From: Novosphingobium sp. 9U
GTDB lineage: Bacteria; Pseudomonadota; Alphaproteobacteria; Sphingomonadales; Sphingomonadaceae
Reading direction: 5' to 3'
Assembly (NCBI RefSeq): GCF_902506425.1
Contig: NZ_LR732540.1
Coordinates: 1 to 45,777, forward strand
Length of the DNA: 45,777 nucleotides
The notes below the pieces were generated by a model. The model worked only from the letters and a program-made list of their open reading frames with translations, did no database searches and was not told the origin of the DNA. This document shows, in pieces, positions 1-9,009 of this stretch (the first letter of the stretch is position 1; every line of letters starts with the position of its first letter). A program made the translations under genes and the position numbers.

Positions 1-248
1 GCTCGATCGGGCTAGACCTCGATTTCCTCGTCAGCCTGGGAGAGGGCCGCACGGCCGAACTGGACCTCGCGCGCCTCGAAGACCTGATGCGGCGCTTCGA
101 TCGGGGCGACTTCGATCTCGTCGCCGTGGGCCGCGCGATGATCGCCGAGCCCGATTGGCCCAAGCTCGTGCAGGCAGGTGCGCTCGACCGATTGAAGCCG
201 TTCGCGACAAGCCTGATGGCCGATCCGCTTATGGCGCATGTGAAGTAA
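1..248 (+). CDS. NADH:flavin oxidoreductase (old yellow enzyme family), 3' end only
   Basis: Only the last 81 or so residues are in the window, reading in frame from base 3 to the TAA at 246-248. The segment FDLVAVGRAMIAEPDWPKLV is the typical C-terminal end of the TIM-barrel of old-yellow-enzyme type flavin oxidoreductases, where the VGR(A/P)MIA(E/D)P stretch lines the FMN phosphate site. These enzymes reduce activated alkenes with NAD(P)H. The active-site His/Asn and the N-terminus lie outside the window, so substrate class cannot be judged. It is on the same strand as the LprI-like gene that starts 18 bases later. Confidence 0.75.
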   Translation, partial: SIGLDLDFLVSLGEGRTAELDLARLEDLMRRFDRGDFDLVAVGRAMIAEPDWPKLVQAGALDRLKPFATSLMADPLMAHVK

Positions 249-266
249 GGCGGGCAGGGTGGCGGC

Positions 267-683
267 ATGAAGCTATCCGTCCTGTTCCTCCTTGCCCTGC
301 CCACGGCCACTTGGGCGGCGGCCCCTGCCGACGATGCGACGCAGCGGTCACTCGACGCCTGCCTCGCCGCGCCTGGCGGAGCCTCTACTGCGGGACAGAC
401 CCAGTGCGAGGTGACGGCCCAGCAAAGCTACGACCGGCGGATGAACCGCGCCTACACGCAGCTCATGCGCAAGCTTCCGCCCGCCGCCGCGGCACGGCTG
501 CGCGCCGCCCAACGGGCCTGGATTGCTTTCCGCGACGCGGATGAAGCCGCGCGATCGGCGCTGTATGAGACACGGCAGGGAACGATGTACGTGCCGATGC
601 AGGCCGCAGCGAGTGCGCGCATCGTCTGCGACCGGGCGCTGGAGCTCGAAGGCCTGCTGCAGGTGATGACCATCGACGACTAG
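267..683 (+). CDS. Secreted LprI/DUF1311-like protein
   Basis: A 138-residue protein with an N-terminal signal peptide (MKLSVLFLLALPTATWAAA, cut near residue 19). The mature part has the DUF1311/LprI N-domain pattern: a Cys near residue 31, a second in TQCEV, the QRAWIAFRDAD helix and a final Cys in IVCDRALEL, which together suggest two disulfides in a small helical periplasmic domain. Family members include lysozyme inhibitors of the LprI type, but most are uncharacterised, so a lysozyme-inhibitor role is only a possibility. ATG at 267 is the only start that keeps the signal peptide. Confidence 0.7.
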   Translation: MKLSVLFLLALPTATWAAAPADDATQRSLDACLAAPGGASTAGQTQCEVTAQQSYDRRMNRAYTQLMRKLPPAAAARLRAAQRAWIAFRDADEAARSALYETRQGTMYVPMQAAASARIVCDRALELEGLLQVMTIDD

Positions 684-777
684 GAGGCCCGAACGCCGGC
701 GGCTGTCATCGACGTTGCGTTGCAATGGCTTGCCGCACCCGGCATGGTGATGCCCTGAGAGTTTGGGGGGAACTGCA

Positions 778-2196
778 ATGCGCATGGTACTGGCTGGCTG
801 CATGGCCGCGTTGGTCGCCGCTCCGCTCGCTGCGCAGGAGGCGCCGACGCAGGAAGTCTTTGGGCAAACCAACGCGCAGGGCGACGTATCGGTCACCATC
901 TACAACAACGATGTCGCGCTGGTTCAGGACGTGCGGACGCTCTCGCTCGGAAGTGGGCGCGTAAGCCAGAGCTTCCCGGACGTGAGCGCGCAGATCCGGC
1001 CCGAGACGGTATCGCTGGCCCTCGCCGATGCGGCCATTGTCGAGCAGAACTTCGACTTCGATCTGCTGACCCCGTCGAGCCTGATGGAGAAGGCAGTGGG
1101 CCAGACGATCACACTGGTGCGCACCAACCCGGCAACCGGTGCCGAGACTCGCGACGCGGCGAAAGTGCTGGCGGTGAACGGCGGCGTCGTGGTCGAAATC
1201 AACGGCCATGTCGAAGTGCTGCGCGACGATGGTCTGCCGGTGCGCGCCGTGTTCGACAGAGTACCTCCCGCCTTGCGCGCGCGCCCGACGCTGTCTGTGA
1301 CGCTTGCCAGCACCCGCTCGGGCACCCGGCCCGCGGCGCTCTCGTATCTTACCGGCGGGCTGGGCTGGACCGCCGACTATGTCGCCTTGTTCGACGAGAA
1401 GAGCGGCAAGGTCGACGTGCAGGGCTGGGTCACGCTCAGCAACACCAGCGGTACCACCTTCCGCAGCGCCAAGACGCTGCTGGTCGCAGGCGATGTCGGC
1501 AGCACCGATGGCGACGACAACACGCGCTACCAGCCCCGCCCGCCCCGCGCCACCCGATACCAGCCTGGCACCGAGACGGCCGGGCGCGAGCAGCTGGGCG
1601 ACTACTACCTCTATCCCCTGGCTGAACGGACCACCATCGCCGACAAGCAGACCAAGCAGGTCAGCTTCCTGGATGCCAAGGGCGTGGCGGCCAGCTCCGG
1701 CTATCGCTTCGAGAACACCTGGCTGGCACAGGCCGACCAGCTGCGCAGCGCACAAAGCGTGCTGCGTTTCGCCAATTCGGGCGCGGCGGGCCTGGGCGAT
1801 GCACTGCCGGCGGGGACGGTGCGGGTCTACATGCGCGACGCGCGTGGCCAGCCGCAGTTCACCGGCGAGAACCGCATCGACCATACGCCACAAGGCTCCA
1901 CCATCTCGCTGCCGACCGGCGATGCCTTCGACGTCAAGGTGCAGCCAGTGGTCGTCGCCCGCACGCGCCTGCCTAACGACCGCTGGCGCACCCAGATGCG
2001 CTACCGCCTGACCAATGCTCGCTCGCGCCCGGTCACCGTCGAACTGGTGCAGAGCGGTCTCGACTGGGTCGACACGCGGATCACCGAGGAGAGCCGCAAG
2101 AGCGAGCGGCGCGATGCCGGATCGACCGTGTGGCAAGTGCCGGTACCGGCCAATGCCGAGGCGGTGGTGACCGCCACGTTCGACACGCGCTACTGA
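778..2196 (+). CDS. Secreted DUF4139 domain protein (first of a tandem pair)
   Basis: A 472-residue protein with a signal peptide (MRMVLAGCMAALVAAPLAAQ). The rest matches the DUF4139 layout: an N-terminal beta domain with the pattern VTIYNNDVALVQDVR, and a C-terminal beta-sandwich beginning around LTGGLGWTADYVALFDE and ending with NAEAVVTATFDTRY. The start is taken as ATG 778, 7 bases after the run GGGGGGA; TTG 763 is also possible but would spoil the signal peptide. DUF4139 proteins are secreted or envelope-associated and mostly of unknown function; some relatives are called mucoidy inhibitor MuiA. Its stop codon overlaps the start of the next, paralogous gene, so the two are translationally coupled. 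Confidence 0.8.
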   Translation: MRMVLAGCMAALVAAPLAAQEAPTQEVFGQTNAQGDVSVTIYNNDVALVQDVRTLSLGSGRVSQSFPDVSAQIRPETVSLALADAAIVEQNFDFDLLTPSSLMEKAVGQTITLVRTNPATGAETRDAAKVLAVNGGVVVEINGHVEVLRDDGLPVRAVFDRVPPALRARPTLSVTLASTRSGTRPAALSYLTGGLGWTADYVALFDEKSGKVDVQGWVTLSNTSGTTFRSAKTLLVAGDVGSTDGDDNTRYQPRPPRATRYQPGTETAGREQLGDYYLYPLAERTTIADKQTKQVSFLDAKGVAASSGYRFENTWLAQADQLRSAQSVLRFANSGAAGLGDALPAGTVRVYMRDARGQPQFTGENRIDHTPQGSTISLPTGDAFDVKVQPVVVARTRLPNDRWRTQMRYRLTNARSRPVTVELVQSGLDWVDTRITEESRKSERRDAGSTVWQVPVPANAEAVVTATFDTRY

Positions 2197-3752
2197 TGCG
2201 ATTGCGGTTCTGCCCGGCCGTGCTGCTGGGCATGATCCTGGCCGCCGCGCCTGCATCGGGCCAGTCGGCGGAAGAGGGGCAGGTCGTCACCTCCAGCGGT
2301 CCTGACCGTCTCGCCCTGACGATCTACCGCGCGCCATACGGGCGCGGTGCGCTCCAGCTGTCGTACCTGAACGGCTTCGCGATGATCACCGAGACGCGCA
2401 AGGTACGGGTACCGCGCGGCCGCGCGACGCTGCGCTTCGAAGGCGTGGCCGAGGGCATCGTACCGGTCAGCGCCGTGATCGCCGGCCTGCCAGGCGGCAC
2501 CATCGAGAAGAACCGCGACACGCGCCTGCTGTCCCCGGCATCGCTGGTGGACGGCACGCTGGGGCACCTGGTCACCATCGCGCGCACCGACAAGGCGACC
2601 GGGCGCACCGTTCGAGAGGATGCGACCGTGGTCGCCGGGCCGAGCGCCGCCACCCGCGGCGGGGTGGTGCTGCGCACGCCCACCGGGGTCGAGGCACTGC
2701 GATGTTCGGGCTTGCCGGAGAAGCTGGAGTTCGCACGCATCCCGGCGGGGCTGTCCAGCCAACCCGTGCTCAGCGTGGTGACCGACAGCCCTTCGGCACG
2801 GTCGGTCACGGTCAAGTTGACGTACCTGGCCAGCGGCTTCGATTGGCGCGCCAGCTACGTGGCGACGCTCGCGCGGGATGGCCAGTCGCTGGACCTGTTC
2901 GCATGGCTCACGGTCGGCAATCGCAATGCCCAGGCCTTCCCCGATGCCGACGTCAGTGCCGTGGCCGGGCGGATCAACCGGGTCTACACGCCGCAGGTGA
3001 ACGCAAGGATCGCGGCCCTGCGGCTCGTCTGCTACCCGCAAGGTACCACGACGTCCGATTTGCGCATGCCGGAGGCGAGCGAGATCATCGTCACCGCCCG
3101 GCGTCGCAGCGAAGGCATAACGCCGCCAGCCTTGGTGATGGCGATGCCGGCTCCGCCACCGCCTCCACCACCTCCGCCTCCGCCGCCTGAGAACTTGGGC
3201 GACCTGAAGCTCTACCATGTGCCCCAGCATGTTTCGGTGCGCGCCAATGGCCAGAAGCAGATGGCGCTGCTCTCCAGCTCGGGCGTCAGGTACGAGCGGC
3301 GTTACCGGCTCACTGTCCGGCCCAATGCCTGGTTCCAGAATGCGCCGGCCTCGCCGGTGCTGGTTCTGACCAACACGCGCGAGGCGGGGCTCGGTATCGC
3401 GCTGCCTGCCGGGACAACGGCACTCTACGCCGCGAAATCTGACGGGGAGCGGCAACTCGTCGGCCTAGGCTCACTGACCGACCGCGCCGAAGGCGAAGTG
3501 TTCCGCCTTTCCGCGGGGAGCAGCTCGCAAGTGCTCGTCGATCACGCCCTGTCGGTGTCGCCGGCGCACGAAGGCGTGATCCGCGTGACCAACAGCAACG
3601 GTTTTGCGACGAAGATCGAAGTGCCGATCGGCGGGGGCGGCCAGAAGATCAAGGCACGCGGCGCTGACCTGCCGATCGTGGACGGCGTGCCGACCTGGTA
3701 CGCGACAGTGCCGGCCGGCGGGACTGCGGAACTGCGCTACGGCTTCGACTGA
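2196..3752 (+). CDS. Secreted DUF4139 domain protein with TonB-box-like and poly-proline insert
   Basis: A 518-residue paralogue of the preceding gene; the start ATG 2196 overlaps the upstream TGA by one base (TGATG). A signal peptide (MRLRFCPAVLLGMILAAAPASGQ) is followed by the same two beta domains (LTIYRAPYGRGALQLSYLNG; YLASGFDWRASYVATL; end GGTAELRYGFD). At residues 296-304 (bases 3081-3107) it has EIIVTARRR, the sequence that opens the plug of many sphingomonad TonB-dependent receptors and contains a TonB box. It is followed by 12 consecutive prolines (residues 320-331, bases 3153-3188). The first paralogue has a short QPRPPRATRYQP stretch at the same place. Function unknown. Its 3' end overlaps the convergent lactonase gene by 16 bases. 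Confidence 0.8.
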   Translation: MRLRFCPAVLLGMILAAAPASGQSAEEGQVVTSSGPDRLALTIYRAPYGRGALQLSYLNGFAMITETRKVRVPRGRATLRFEGVAEGIVPVSAVIAGLPGGTIEKNRDTRLLSPASLVDGTLGHLVTIARTDKATGRTVREDATVVAGPSAATRGGVVLRTPTGVEALRCSGLPEKLEFARIPAGLSSQPVLSVVTDSPSARSVTVKLTYLASGFDWRASYVATLARDGQSLDLFAWLTVGNRNAQAFPDADVSAVAGRINRVYTPQVNARIAALRLVCYPQGTTTSDLRMPEASEIIVTARRRSEGITPPALVMAMPAPPPPPPPPPPPPENLGDLKLYHVPQHVSVRANGQKQMALLSSSGVRYERRYRLTVRPNAWFQNAPASPVLVLTNTREAGLGIALPAGTTALYAAKSDGERQLVGLGSLTDRAEGEVFRLSAGSSSQVLVDHALSVSPAHEGVIRVTNSNGFATKIEVPIGGGGQKIKARGADLPIVDGVPTWYATVPAGGTAELRYGFD

Positions 3753-4744
3753 GCCACGTCGGGGATCTCGATCAGGAACGCCGCGCCGGGTATGTTGGCG
3801 ATTCGGCATGCGTCCTGCGCGTTCAGCGAGACATGCGCCACCCCGCCACCTTCCTCGTGCGCGACGATCACTTGGCCGCGATCCACCATGAGATGCCGGG
3901 GCGAGCTGCCGCCCGTATGGCTCCACTCGCGCAGGTGCAGCTGTTCGCCGTCGATGGCGAACCGCACGAGGCTGTCGTGGCCGCGGTTGGTGACCAGCAC
4001 CGTCCCATCGCGATCGAGCGCCAAGTGGCCGCCCAGGTTGTCTCGAACGCCGTCATGCGGGCAGGTGGGCACGGCACCGACGCAGGCAAAGTCCGGACCT
4101 TCGCGCCGGAGCAGTAGCAACTGCGCGCTCAGCTCGCACACCAGTAAGTCATGCTCGGCATCCGGGTGCAACAGCAGATGACGCGGACCGGCGCCGGACG
4201 GGGCGGAAAACGCAGGCGCGGAGGCCACGATACGGCCGCGCTCCAGCTCGTGCCGGAACACGCGGTCGAGGCCGAGGTCGACATGGTACAGCACGTCATC
4301 CCCGTCGAACACGGCGCAATGAGCGTGCGGGCCCTCCTGGCGCTCGGGAACGGGGCCATGGCCTGACGGCCGATAACTTGAAAGCAGCTGGCGCGGTGCG
4401 CCGCTTTCTGGGTCGAGCGCAAAGGTGGTCAGCGTGCCATCGCCATAGTTCGCGCAGGCCAGAGTATGGCCATCGGGCGAAAGGCTGAGGAAGCATGGCA
4501 GTGCTCCGCCGCTCGGCAGGCTGGCGACGTGCTCCCAGGCGCCATCGAAGCGCCACGTCGCGATGCGCCCTTCCTCCTTCTCCTCGACCATGTAGGCGAG
4601 GCGGTGGCGATCGGACCACACGACGTACGATGCATCTTCGATGGCCCGCTCGCAGCCGGTCAACATCAGTCGGCCGCCATCGCGCTCGAGGCGGTAGAAC
4701 CCTTCGCCGCCCTTCTCGCGGTACGATCCGACCCAGTTCGCCAA
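3737..4744 (-). CDS. Lactonase family beta-propeller protein (6-phosphogluconolactonase-like)
   Basis: A 335-residue soluble protein with the repeats of the seven-bladed lactonase propeller: SLSPDGHTLACANYGDGT, EGPHAHCAVFDGDDVLYHVDLGLDRV, GPRHLLLHPDAEHDLLVCELS, LVTNRGHDSLVRF and SSPRHLMVD. These are the landmarks of the YbhE-type 6-phosphogluconolactonase family (hydrolysis of sugar lactones to acids). No signal peptide is visible. It follows the SDR gene after only 7 bases and is probably its operon partner; a dehydrogenase making a lactone next to a lactonase opening it is a sensible pair. The natural substrate is not shown by the sequence. Confidence 0.8.
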   Translation of the reverse strand: MANWVGSYREKGGEGFYRLERDGGRLMLTGCERAIEDASYVVWSDRHRLAYMVEEKEEGRIATWRFDGAWEHVASLPSGGALPCFLSLSPDGHTLACANYGDGTLTTFALDPESGAPRQLLSSYRPSGHGPVPERQEGPHAHCAVFDGDDVLYHVDLGLDRVFRHELERGRIVASAPAFSAPSGAGPRHLLLHPDAEHDLLVCELSAQLLLLRREGPDFACVGAVPTCPHDGVRDNLGGHLALDRDGTVLVTNRGHDSLVRFAIDGEQLHLREWSHTGGSSPRHLMVDRGQVIVAHEEGGGVAHVSLNAQDACRIANIPGAAFLIEIPDVAQSKP

Positions 4745-4751
4745 GGCGCGG

Positions 4752-5498
4752 TCAGCCCGTCTTCTGCTGGATCGGCTCGATCCGCAGCATGGGGATGTCG
4801 CAGCGGGTGGAGCGGGTCAGCACGAACTCGATGGCTTCCGCGATTTCTTCCGCGAACAGCATCTCGCCATGGGCGATTGCCTCGCGCTGTTCCTCGTCGG
4901 TGCACTCCTGCATGTCGCTGCCGACCGAACCGGGCTCGATCACGGTCACCCGCACGCCTTTGTCGCCCACCTCCTTGCGCAAGGTGAGCGCGAAGTGGTT
5001 GATGCCGCCCTTGGTCGCGGCATAGACGCTTTCGCCCGGCGCCATGATCTCCGGACTGATCGAACTCACCAGGACGATCAGGCCGGAACCTTGCGCGATC
5101 ATGCGCTTGAGCGCGCCGCGCGCGCAGGCCAGGTAGCCGACGAGGTTGGTGTCGATGACATAGCGCCAATCCTCGTCGCTCATCTCGTGGAGCGGCTGGG
5201 CGCCGAGGGCCGCGCAGGCGATCAGCACGTCGATGCCGCCCAGGCGCTCATCGACCGCTTCGAAGATCCGCTCGATGTCCTCCGGCTTGCTGGAGTCGGC
5301 GGTCATGCCGCACTCGTCCGGCAGTCCGGCAAGTTCCAGCACCTGTGCGAGCGGTTCGGGTTCGCGCCCGAAGGTGAGCAGCTTGGCTTCCTGCTTGGCC
5401 AGCGCGAGAAACGTGGCTCTACCTATGCCGGTCGTCCCGCCGGTTAAAAGGATCCGTTTGCCAGCGATGGCCTCGTGAGGCGTCTTTTCCTGTGTCAT
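4752..5498 (-). CDS. Short-chain dehydrogenase/reductase (SDR)
   Basis: A 248-residue classical SDR: NAD(P)-binding motif TGGTTGIG at about residues 19-26, structural NLVG in DTNLVGYLACARG, catalytic Ser in VLVSSIS and YxxxK in YAATKGG, then the PG motif in VIEPGSVGSDM. No acidic/basic residue pattern clear enough to assign NAD or NADP. It is first in a two-gene unit with the lactonase and is divergent from the glycosidase-like gene at 5702, with about 200 bases between. Likely oxidises or reduces a hydroxyl/keto group of a sugar or similar polyol, judging only from neighbours. Confidence 0.85.
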   Translation of the reverse strand: MTQEKTPHEAIAGKRILLTGGTTGIGRATFLALAKQEAKLLTFGREPEPLAQVLELAGLPDECGMTADSSKPEDIERIFEAVDERLGGIDVLIACAALGAQPLHEMSDEDWRYVIDTNLVGYLACARGALKRMIAQGSGLIVLVSSISPEIMAPGESVYAATKGGINHFALTLRKEVGDKGVRVTVIEPGSVGSDMQECTDEEQREAIAHGEMLFAEEIAEAIEFVLTRSTRCDIPMLRIEPIQQKTG

Positions 5499-5701
5499 GC
5501 ACGATCAAGCGCACGCCGGTGCTGCAAGTTTCGCGAATGCAGGCGGGTCGGCGCTTTTCAGAAACCTTCGGACGCAGTTGCTTCTCGTACCTTAATCTAA
5601 GTCAAACAGGCAGTTATTTGCGTGAGAGGGCGTGGCAACTGATCGCAGCGGAACGCGTTCAGCCAGCACATTCGTCAACATGGCCGGAGGTACATGCCGC
5701 A

Positions 5702-7909
5702 ATGCCCCAAGCCAGCACCATCGAAGCGATCTCTCCAGAGACGGCGCATGCCAGCAAGGTGCTCACCGACACGTCACCACCGCTCGCAAGCGCACGGCAG
5801 GGCGGACTGGATCTGGAGGCTCGCCTCGATCGAGATACCGTATGGCTGATTATGCGGCGCAACGGCGATGGCGGTCTGGCGCTGCGCATGCCGGTGTTCA
5901 GCGACGATGCCAAGCCGAGGGTCCTGAAAGTGGCCGGTGCGCTGCTGGCGTTGGAATGCAAAGGCACCCTTGGCACTGCGCACCTCGTGGTCACCGGCGA
6001 GCCGTTCGGGCTCGACCAGCTCCGCGCCACACTGCAGTTCAAGCCGGCTCAGGATCTCGCAATCGATTGGGTGCCGCGGGATCTCGTGCCGTTCAACGCT
6101 CGCGGCGAAGCCCAGGCGACCACCGGCAACATCGAGGCGCACCAGCGCAAGATGAACACTGGACTGCTGTACTTCACCTTGCAAGAGCCGGCTTTCGGCA
6201 AAGTGCTCTATCTGCAGAACCTGACTGCGTTAAACGATTACTTCAACGCCACCGGCAGCAATCCCGGTGAGGCGGTCACCGGTCGCTGGCCAGACCTGGG
6301 CTACCAGTTGCCGCGCAATCCCGAGACCGAGCGTGCCGTGCTGCCCAAGGGCCAGGACCTCACGCTCTACGACACGATCCTGTCGGTCCGCGGCTACCCG
6401 CAGACGGGCGAGACGGACTCGGCCTGGCAGTTCCTCGACATGCTGGGCGCGGTGTACCACTCGCTGAACCCACCCGAGCCGGGCTACCACGATTGGGTCA
6501 ACCGGGCGCAACGCACCGTCGCCGACCTGGAGAGCGCGCCCGACACGCGCATCCGGCACTATGGCCACACGTATTTCCATCCCTACACCGCCAGCGAGTA
6601 CCCGGACTCGATGGTGCAGCTGTCCATCGCCTCGGCCCTGCTCGACTGGGGGCAGTGGAACAAGGAAGAGCACCCGCTCGTCCGCGAGATCGTGGCAGGG
6701 CTGGGTAAGTTCTACGATCCCAAGCTCAAGACCTTGCGCCGCTACCTCCCCAACGTCGGCGAGGACAAGAACGCCAACGCAGTCGACAGCTGGTATCTCT
6801 ACCACCCCATGCTCAACCTCTCGAACCTGGCGCTGGCGGGCAATGAGAAGGCGCGCGAGCTGTTCCTGGACAGCATCGAGTTCGGCATCAAGGCGGCGCA
6901 TCACTTCGAATACAAGTGGCCGATCATGTACGACGTCACCGACTTCAGCGTCATCACCGATGTCGCTGAAGCGGACGACCGCGGGCAGACGGATGTGGGC
7001 GGCATCTACGCCTGGGTCATGCTCCAGGCGTTCGAGCTGACACACGAACGGCGCTTCCTGGACGAGGCGGAGAACGCCATCGCGGCAGCGCAAGGCATGC
7101 GCTTCGACCTCAACTATCAGGCGAACTTGACAGCTTGGGGTGCCGCGGCCTGTATCAGGCTGTGGCGGATCACCGACCGCGACGAGCATCTGCACCAGAG
7201 CTACGTCTATCTCGCCAGCTTCTTCCACAATTGCCAGATCTGGAAAAGCGACATCGGCCTGTCGCGCCACTGGACCAACTTCCTGGGCGTCACCTGCCTG
7301 CAGGACGCGCCCTACATGGCGGCCTACGAGTGCTTCGACAGCTTCGCTGCGTTCGAGCGCTACCTGGATTATGTCGGGGCCGACATCATCCCGGGCGTCA
7401 AGCTGCTGGTGAACGAGTTCTGCCGCTATGCGCTGGATCGGGCCTGGTTCTTCTACCCTGACGCGCTGCCTGAGGAGGCGCTCGCCACCGAGAACCGCAA
7501 CGGCCATATCGATCCCAAATTGAATTTCCCGGTGGAGGATCTCTACCCCGACGGTCAGAAAAACGGCCAGGTCGGACAGGAGATCTACGGGGCGGGCGCG
7601 GCGCTGATCTATGCCACGCGCGCGTTTCACCGCCTCGACGACGCGCCGTTCCTGCTGTTCTGCGACAGCTTCGTGCGCGCCATGCATCGGTTGGACAGTC
7701 ACACGCTGAACTTGCGGGTCGACGGGCATGAGACAACGCCGGTGCGCCTGGCGCTGCTACCGCTCGACGGCAAGGGCAAGACGCTGCAGCTCAAGCTCTG
7801 GACGGCCAACCGCGAAGAGCTCGAGATCACGCAAGTGGACGGGCGCTACGAAACCTGGGCGCCCTCCAACAATTCGCTGCTGCTGAGCTGGAAGGACGAA
7901 GCCCGATGA
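5702..7909 (+). CDS. Large (alpha/alpha)-barrel protein, glycosidase-like, unrecognised family
   Basis: A 735-residue protein without signal peptide. I do not recognise a named family. The first ~170 residues look like a beta domain (VWLIMRRNGDGGLALRMPVF, LALECKGTLGTAHLVVTGEP). The middle ~400 residues are helix-rich with aromatic and acidic stretches like an (alpha/alpha)6 carbohydrate-active barrel (HYGHTYFHPYTASEYPDS, GGIYAWVMLQAFELTHERRFLDEAE, HHFEYKWPIMYDVTDFS), and a short beta domain ends it. The ATG at 5702 is chosen because GGAGG lies 11 bases upstream; an open frame continues up to 5492 but overlaps the divergent SDR. The stop overlaps the alcohol dehydrogenase start (ATGA), so the two are coupled. 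Glycoside hydrolase, lyase or epimerase activity are all possible. Confidence 0.6.
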   Translation: MPQASTIEAISPETAHASKVLTDTSPPLASARQGGLDLEARLDRDTVWLIMRRNGDGGLALRMPVFSDDAKPRVLKVAGALLALECKGTLGTAHLVVTGEPFGLDQLRATLQFKPAQDLAIDWVPRDLVPFNARGEAQATTGNIEAHQRKMNTGLLYFTLQEPAFGKVLYLQNLTALNDYFNATGSNPGEAVTGRWPDLGYQLPRNPETERAVLPKGQDLTLYDTILSVRGYPQTGETDSAWQFLDMLGAVYHSLNPPEPGYHDWVNRAQRTVADLESAPDTRIRHYGHTYFHPYTASEYPDSMVQLSIASALLDWGQWNKEEHPLVREIVAGLGKFYDPKLKTLRRYLPNVGEDKNANAVDSWYLYHPMLNLSNLALAGNEKARELFLDSIEFGIKAAHHFEYKWPIMYDVTDFSVITDVAEADDRGQTDVGGIYAWVMLQAFELTHERRFLDEAENAIAAAQGMRFDLNYQANLTAWGAAACIRLWRITDRDEHLHQSYVYLASFFHNCQIWKSDIGLSRHWTNFLGVTCLQDAPYMAAYECFDSFAAFERYLDYVGADIIPGVKLLVNEFCRYALDRAWFFYPDALPEEALATENRNGHIDPKLNFPVEDLYPDGQKNGQVGQEIYGAGAALIYATRAFHRLDDAPFLLFCDSFVRAMHRLDSHTLNLRVDGHETTPVRLALLPLDGKGKTLQLKLWTANREELEITQVDGRYETWAPSNNSLLLSWKDEAR

Positions 7910-8958
7910 AAGCCGCGCTCAAGACGCAGGAAGGCACGTTCGAGGTCCGCGAGGTCGATCAGCCGGAACTGCCCGGACCCGACTGGGTGCTGGTACGCGT
8001 CCGTATCGCCGGGATTTGCGGCACCGACTTGCGGCACTGGCGCAAGCACGAGGCGGACTTGGCCGGCCACATCATGGGCCACGAACTCGCCGGCGACGTC
8101 GTGGCTGTCGGGGATGCGGTGAGCAACGTCGCCGTAGGTGATCGTGTCGTGGCGGAGACGGTGCTCGGCTGCGGCCATTGTGAATACTGCCGCGCACGCC
8201 AGTACAACATCTGCCCGGATCTCTACGCCACGCGGCGCCGCACCGTCTCGCGCGCCTATGGCCAGTTCCTGGTCGCGCCGGCGAGCCACATCTACCGCTT
8301 GCCTCAGCACATCAGCTTCGAGGAGGCCGCGCTGGTGGACACCTTCTCGGTCTGTCTGCATGCGCAGCACCTTTCCGGCTTGACCATCAACGATCGGGTC
8401 GCGGTGATCGGCGCCGGGCCGATCGGGCTAGGGCAACTGATGCTGGCCAAGGCCAGCGGGGCCGACATGTTGATCGTCGACCGCGTCGCGAGCTCGCTGG
8501 CGGTCGCACAAGACCTCGGCGCCGATCTGACGGTGAACCCTGAAGAGGACGATCCGGTCGCCGCGATCAAGGCGTTCACCGGCGGTCGAGGCGCGGACAT
8601 CGTGTTCGAGTGCGCGGGCGGGACATCCATGCCTCAGACGCTACCGCTCGCCACGCAAATGGTCCGGCGCGGCGGCAAGGTGGTGATCATCGGCGGCTTC
8701 GATGCCGGCGTCACCGAGATCGGGCTGGAGTGGCAGCGCATCCAGATGAGCGAGATCCAGCTCATCCCTACCGCCAGCTTCGCCTGGCACAGGCTGAACA
8801 AGGAACAGGGCGAGGTGGTCGAGCTGATCGGCAAGGGCAAGCTCGACGCCAAGCGCCTGATCACCCACCGCTTTCCGCTCGACCGCATCAACGAGGCGTT
8901 CGCGTGCGGCGAAGGCAAGGCGCAGACCGGCGCCGTCTTCATCGCGATCGAGATGTAA
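7906..8958 (+). CDS. Zinc-dependent medium-chain alcohol/polyol dehydrogenase
   Basis: A 350-residue MDR protein. Visible features are the catalytic zinc ligands in AGICGTDLRHW (Cys) and GHELAGDVVAVG (His-Glu), and the structural zinc lobe GCGHCEYCRARQYNIC with four cysteines. The Rossmann motif GAGPIGLGQLMLAKASGADML is followed by an acidic VD in MLIVDRVASS, which suggests NAD rather than NADP. Sequence style is of the sorbitol/threonine dehydrogenase branch. It is translationally coupled to the large barrel protein upstream (ATGA overlap), so it probably oxidises a sugar or polyol released by that protein; the exact substrate is not visible. Confidence 0.85.
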   Translation: MKAALKTQEGTFEVREVDQPELPGPDWVLVRVRIAGICGTDLRHWRKHEADLAGHIMGHELAGDVVAVGDAVSNVAVGDRVVAETVLGCGHCEYCRARQYNICPDLYATRRRTVSRAYGQFLVAPASHIYRLPQHISFEEAALVDTFSVCLHAQHLSGLTINDRVAVIGAGPIGLGQLMLAKASGADMLIVDRVASSLAVAQDLGADLTVNPEEDDPVAAIKAFTGGRGADIVFECAGGTSMPQTLPLATQMVRRGGKVVIIGGFDAGVTEIGLEWQRIQMSEIQLIPTASFAWHRLNKEQGEVVELIGKGKLDAKRLITHRFPLDRINEAFACGEGKAQTGAVFIAIEM

Positions 8959-9009
8959 CCATTTGCGAGGATGAGAAGCCGTTTCGATCGGCATGACCCT
9001 CCGATCACA

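Noticed and set aside
706..2256. Long antisense open frame (516 codons) over the first DUF4139 gene
   Set aside because: It is the mirror of a high-GC gene with a clear family and signal peptide; the antisense protein is Arg/His/Gln-rich without motifs.
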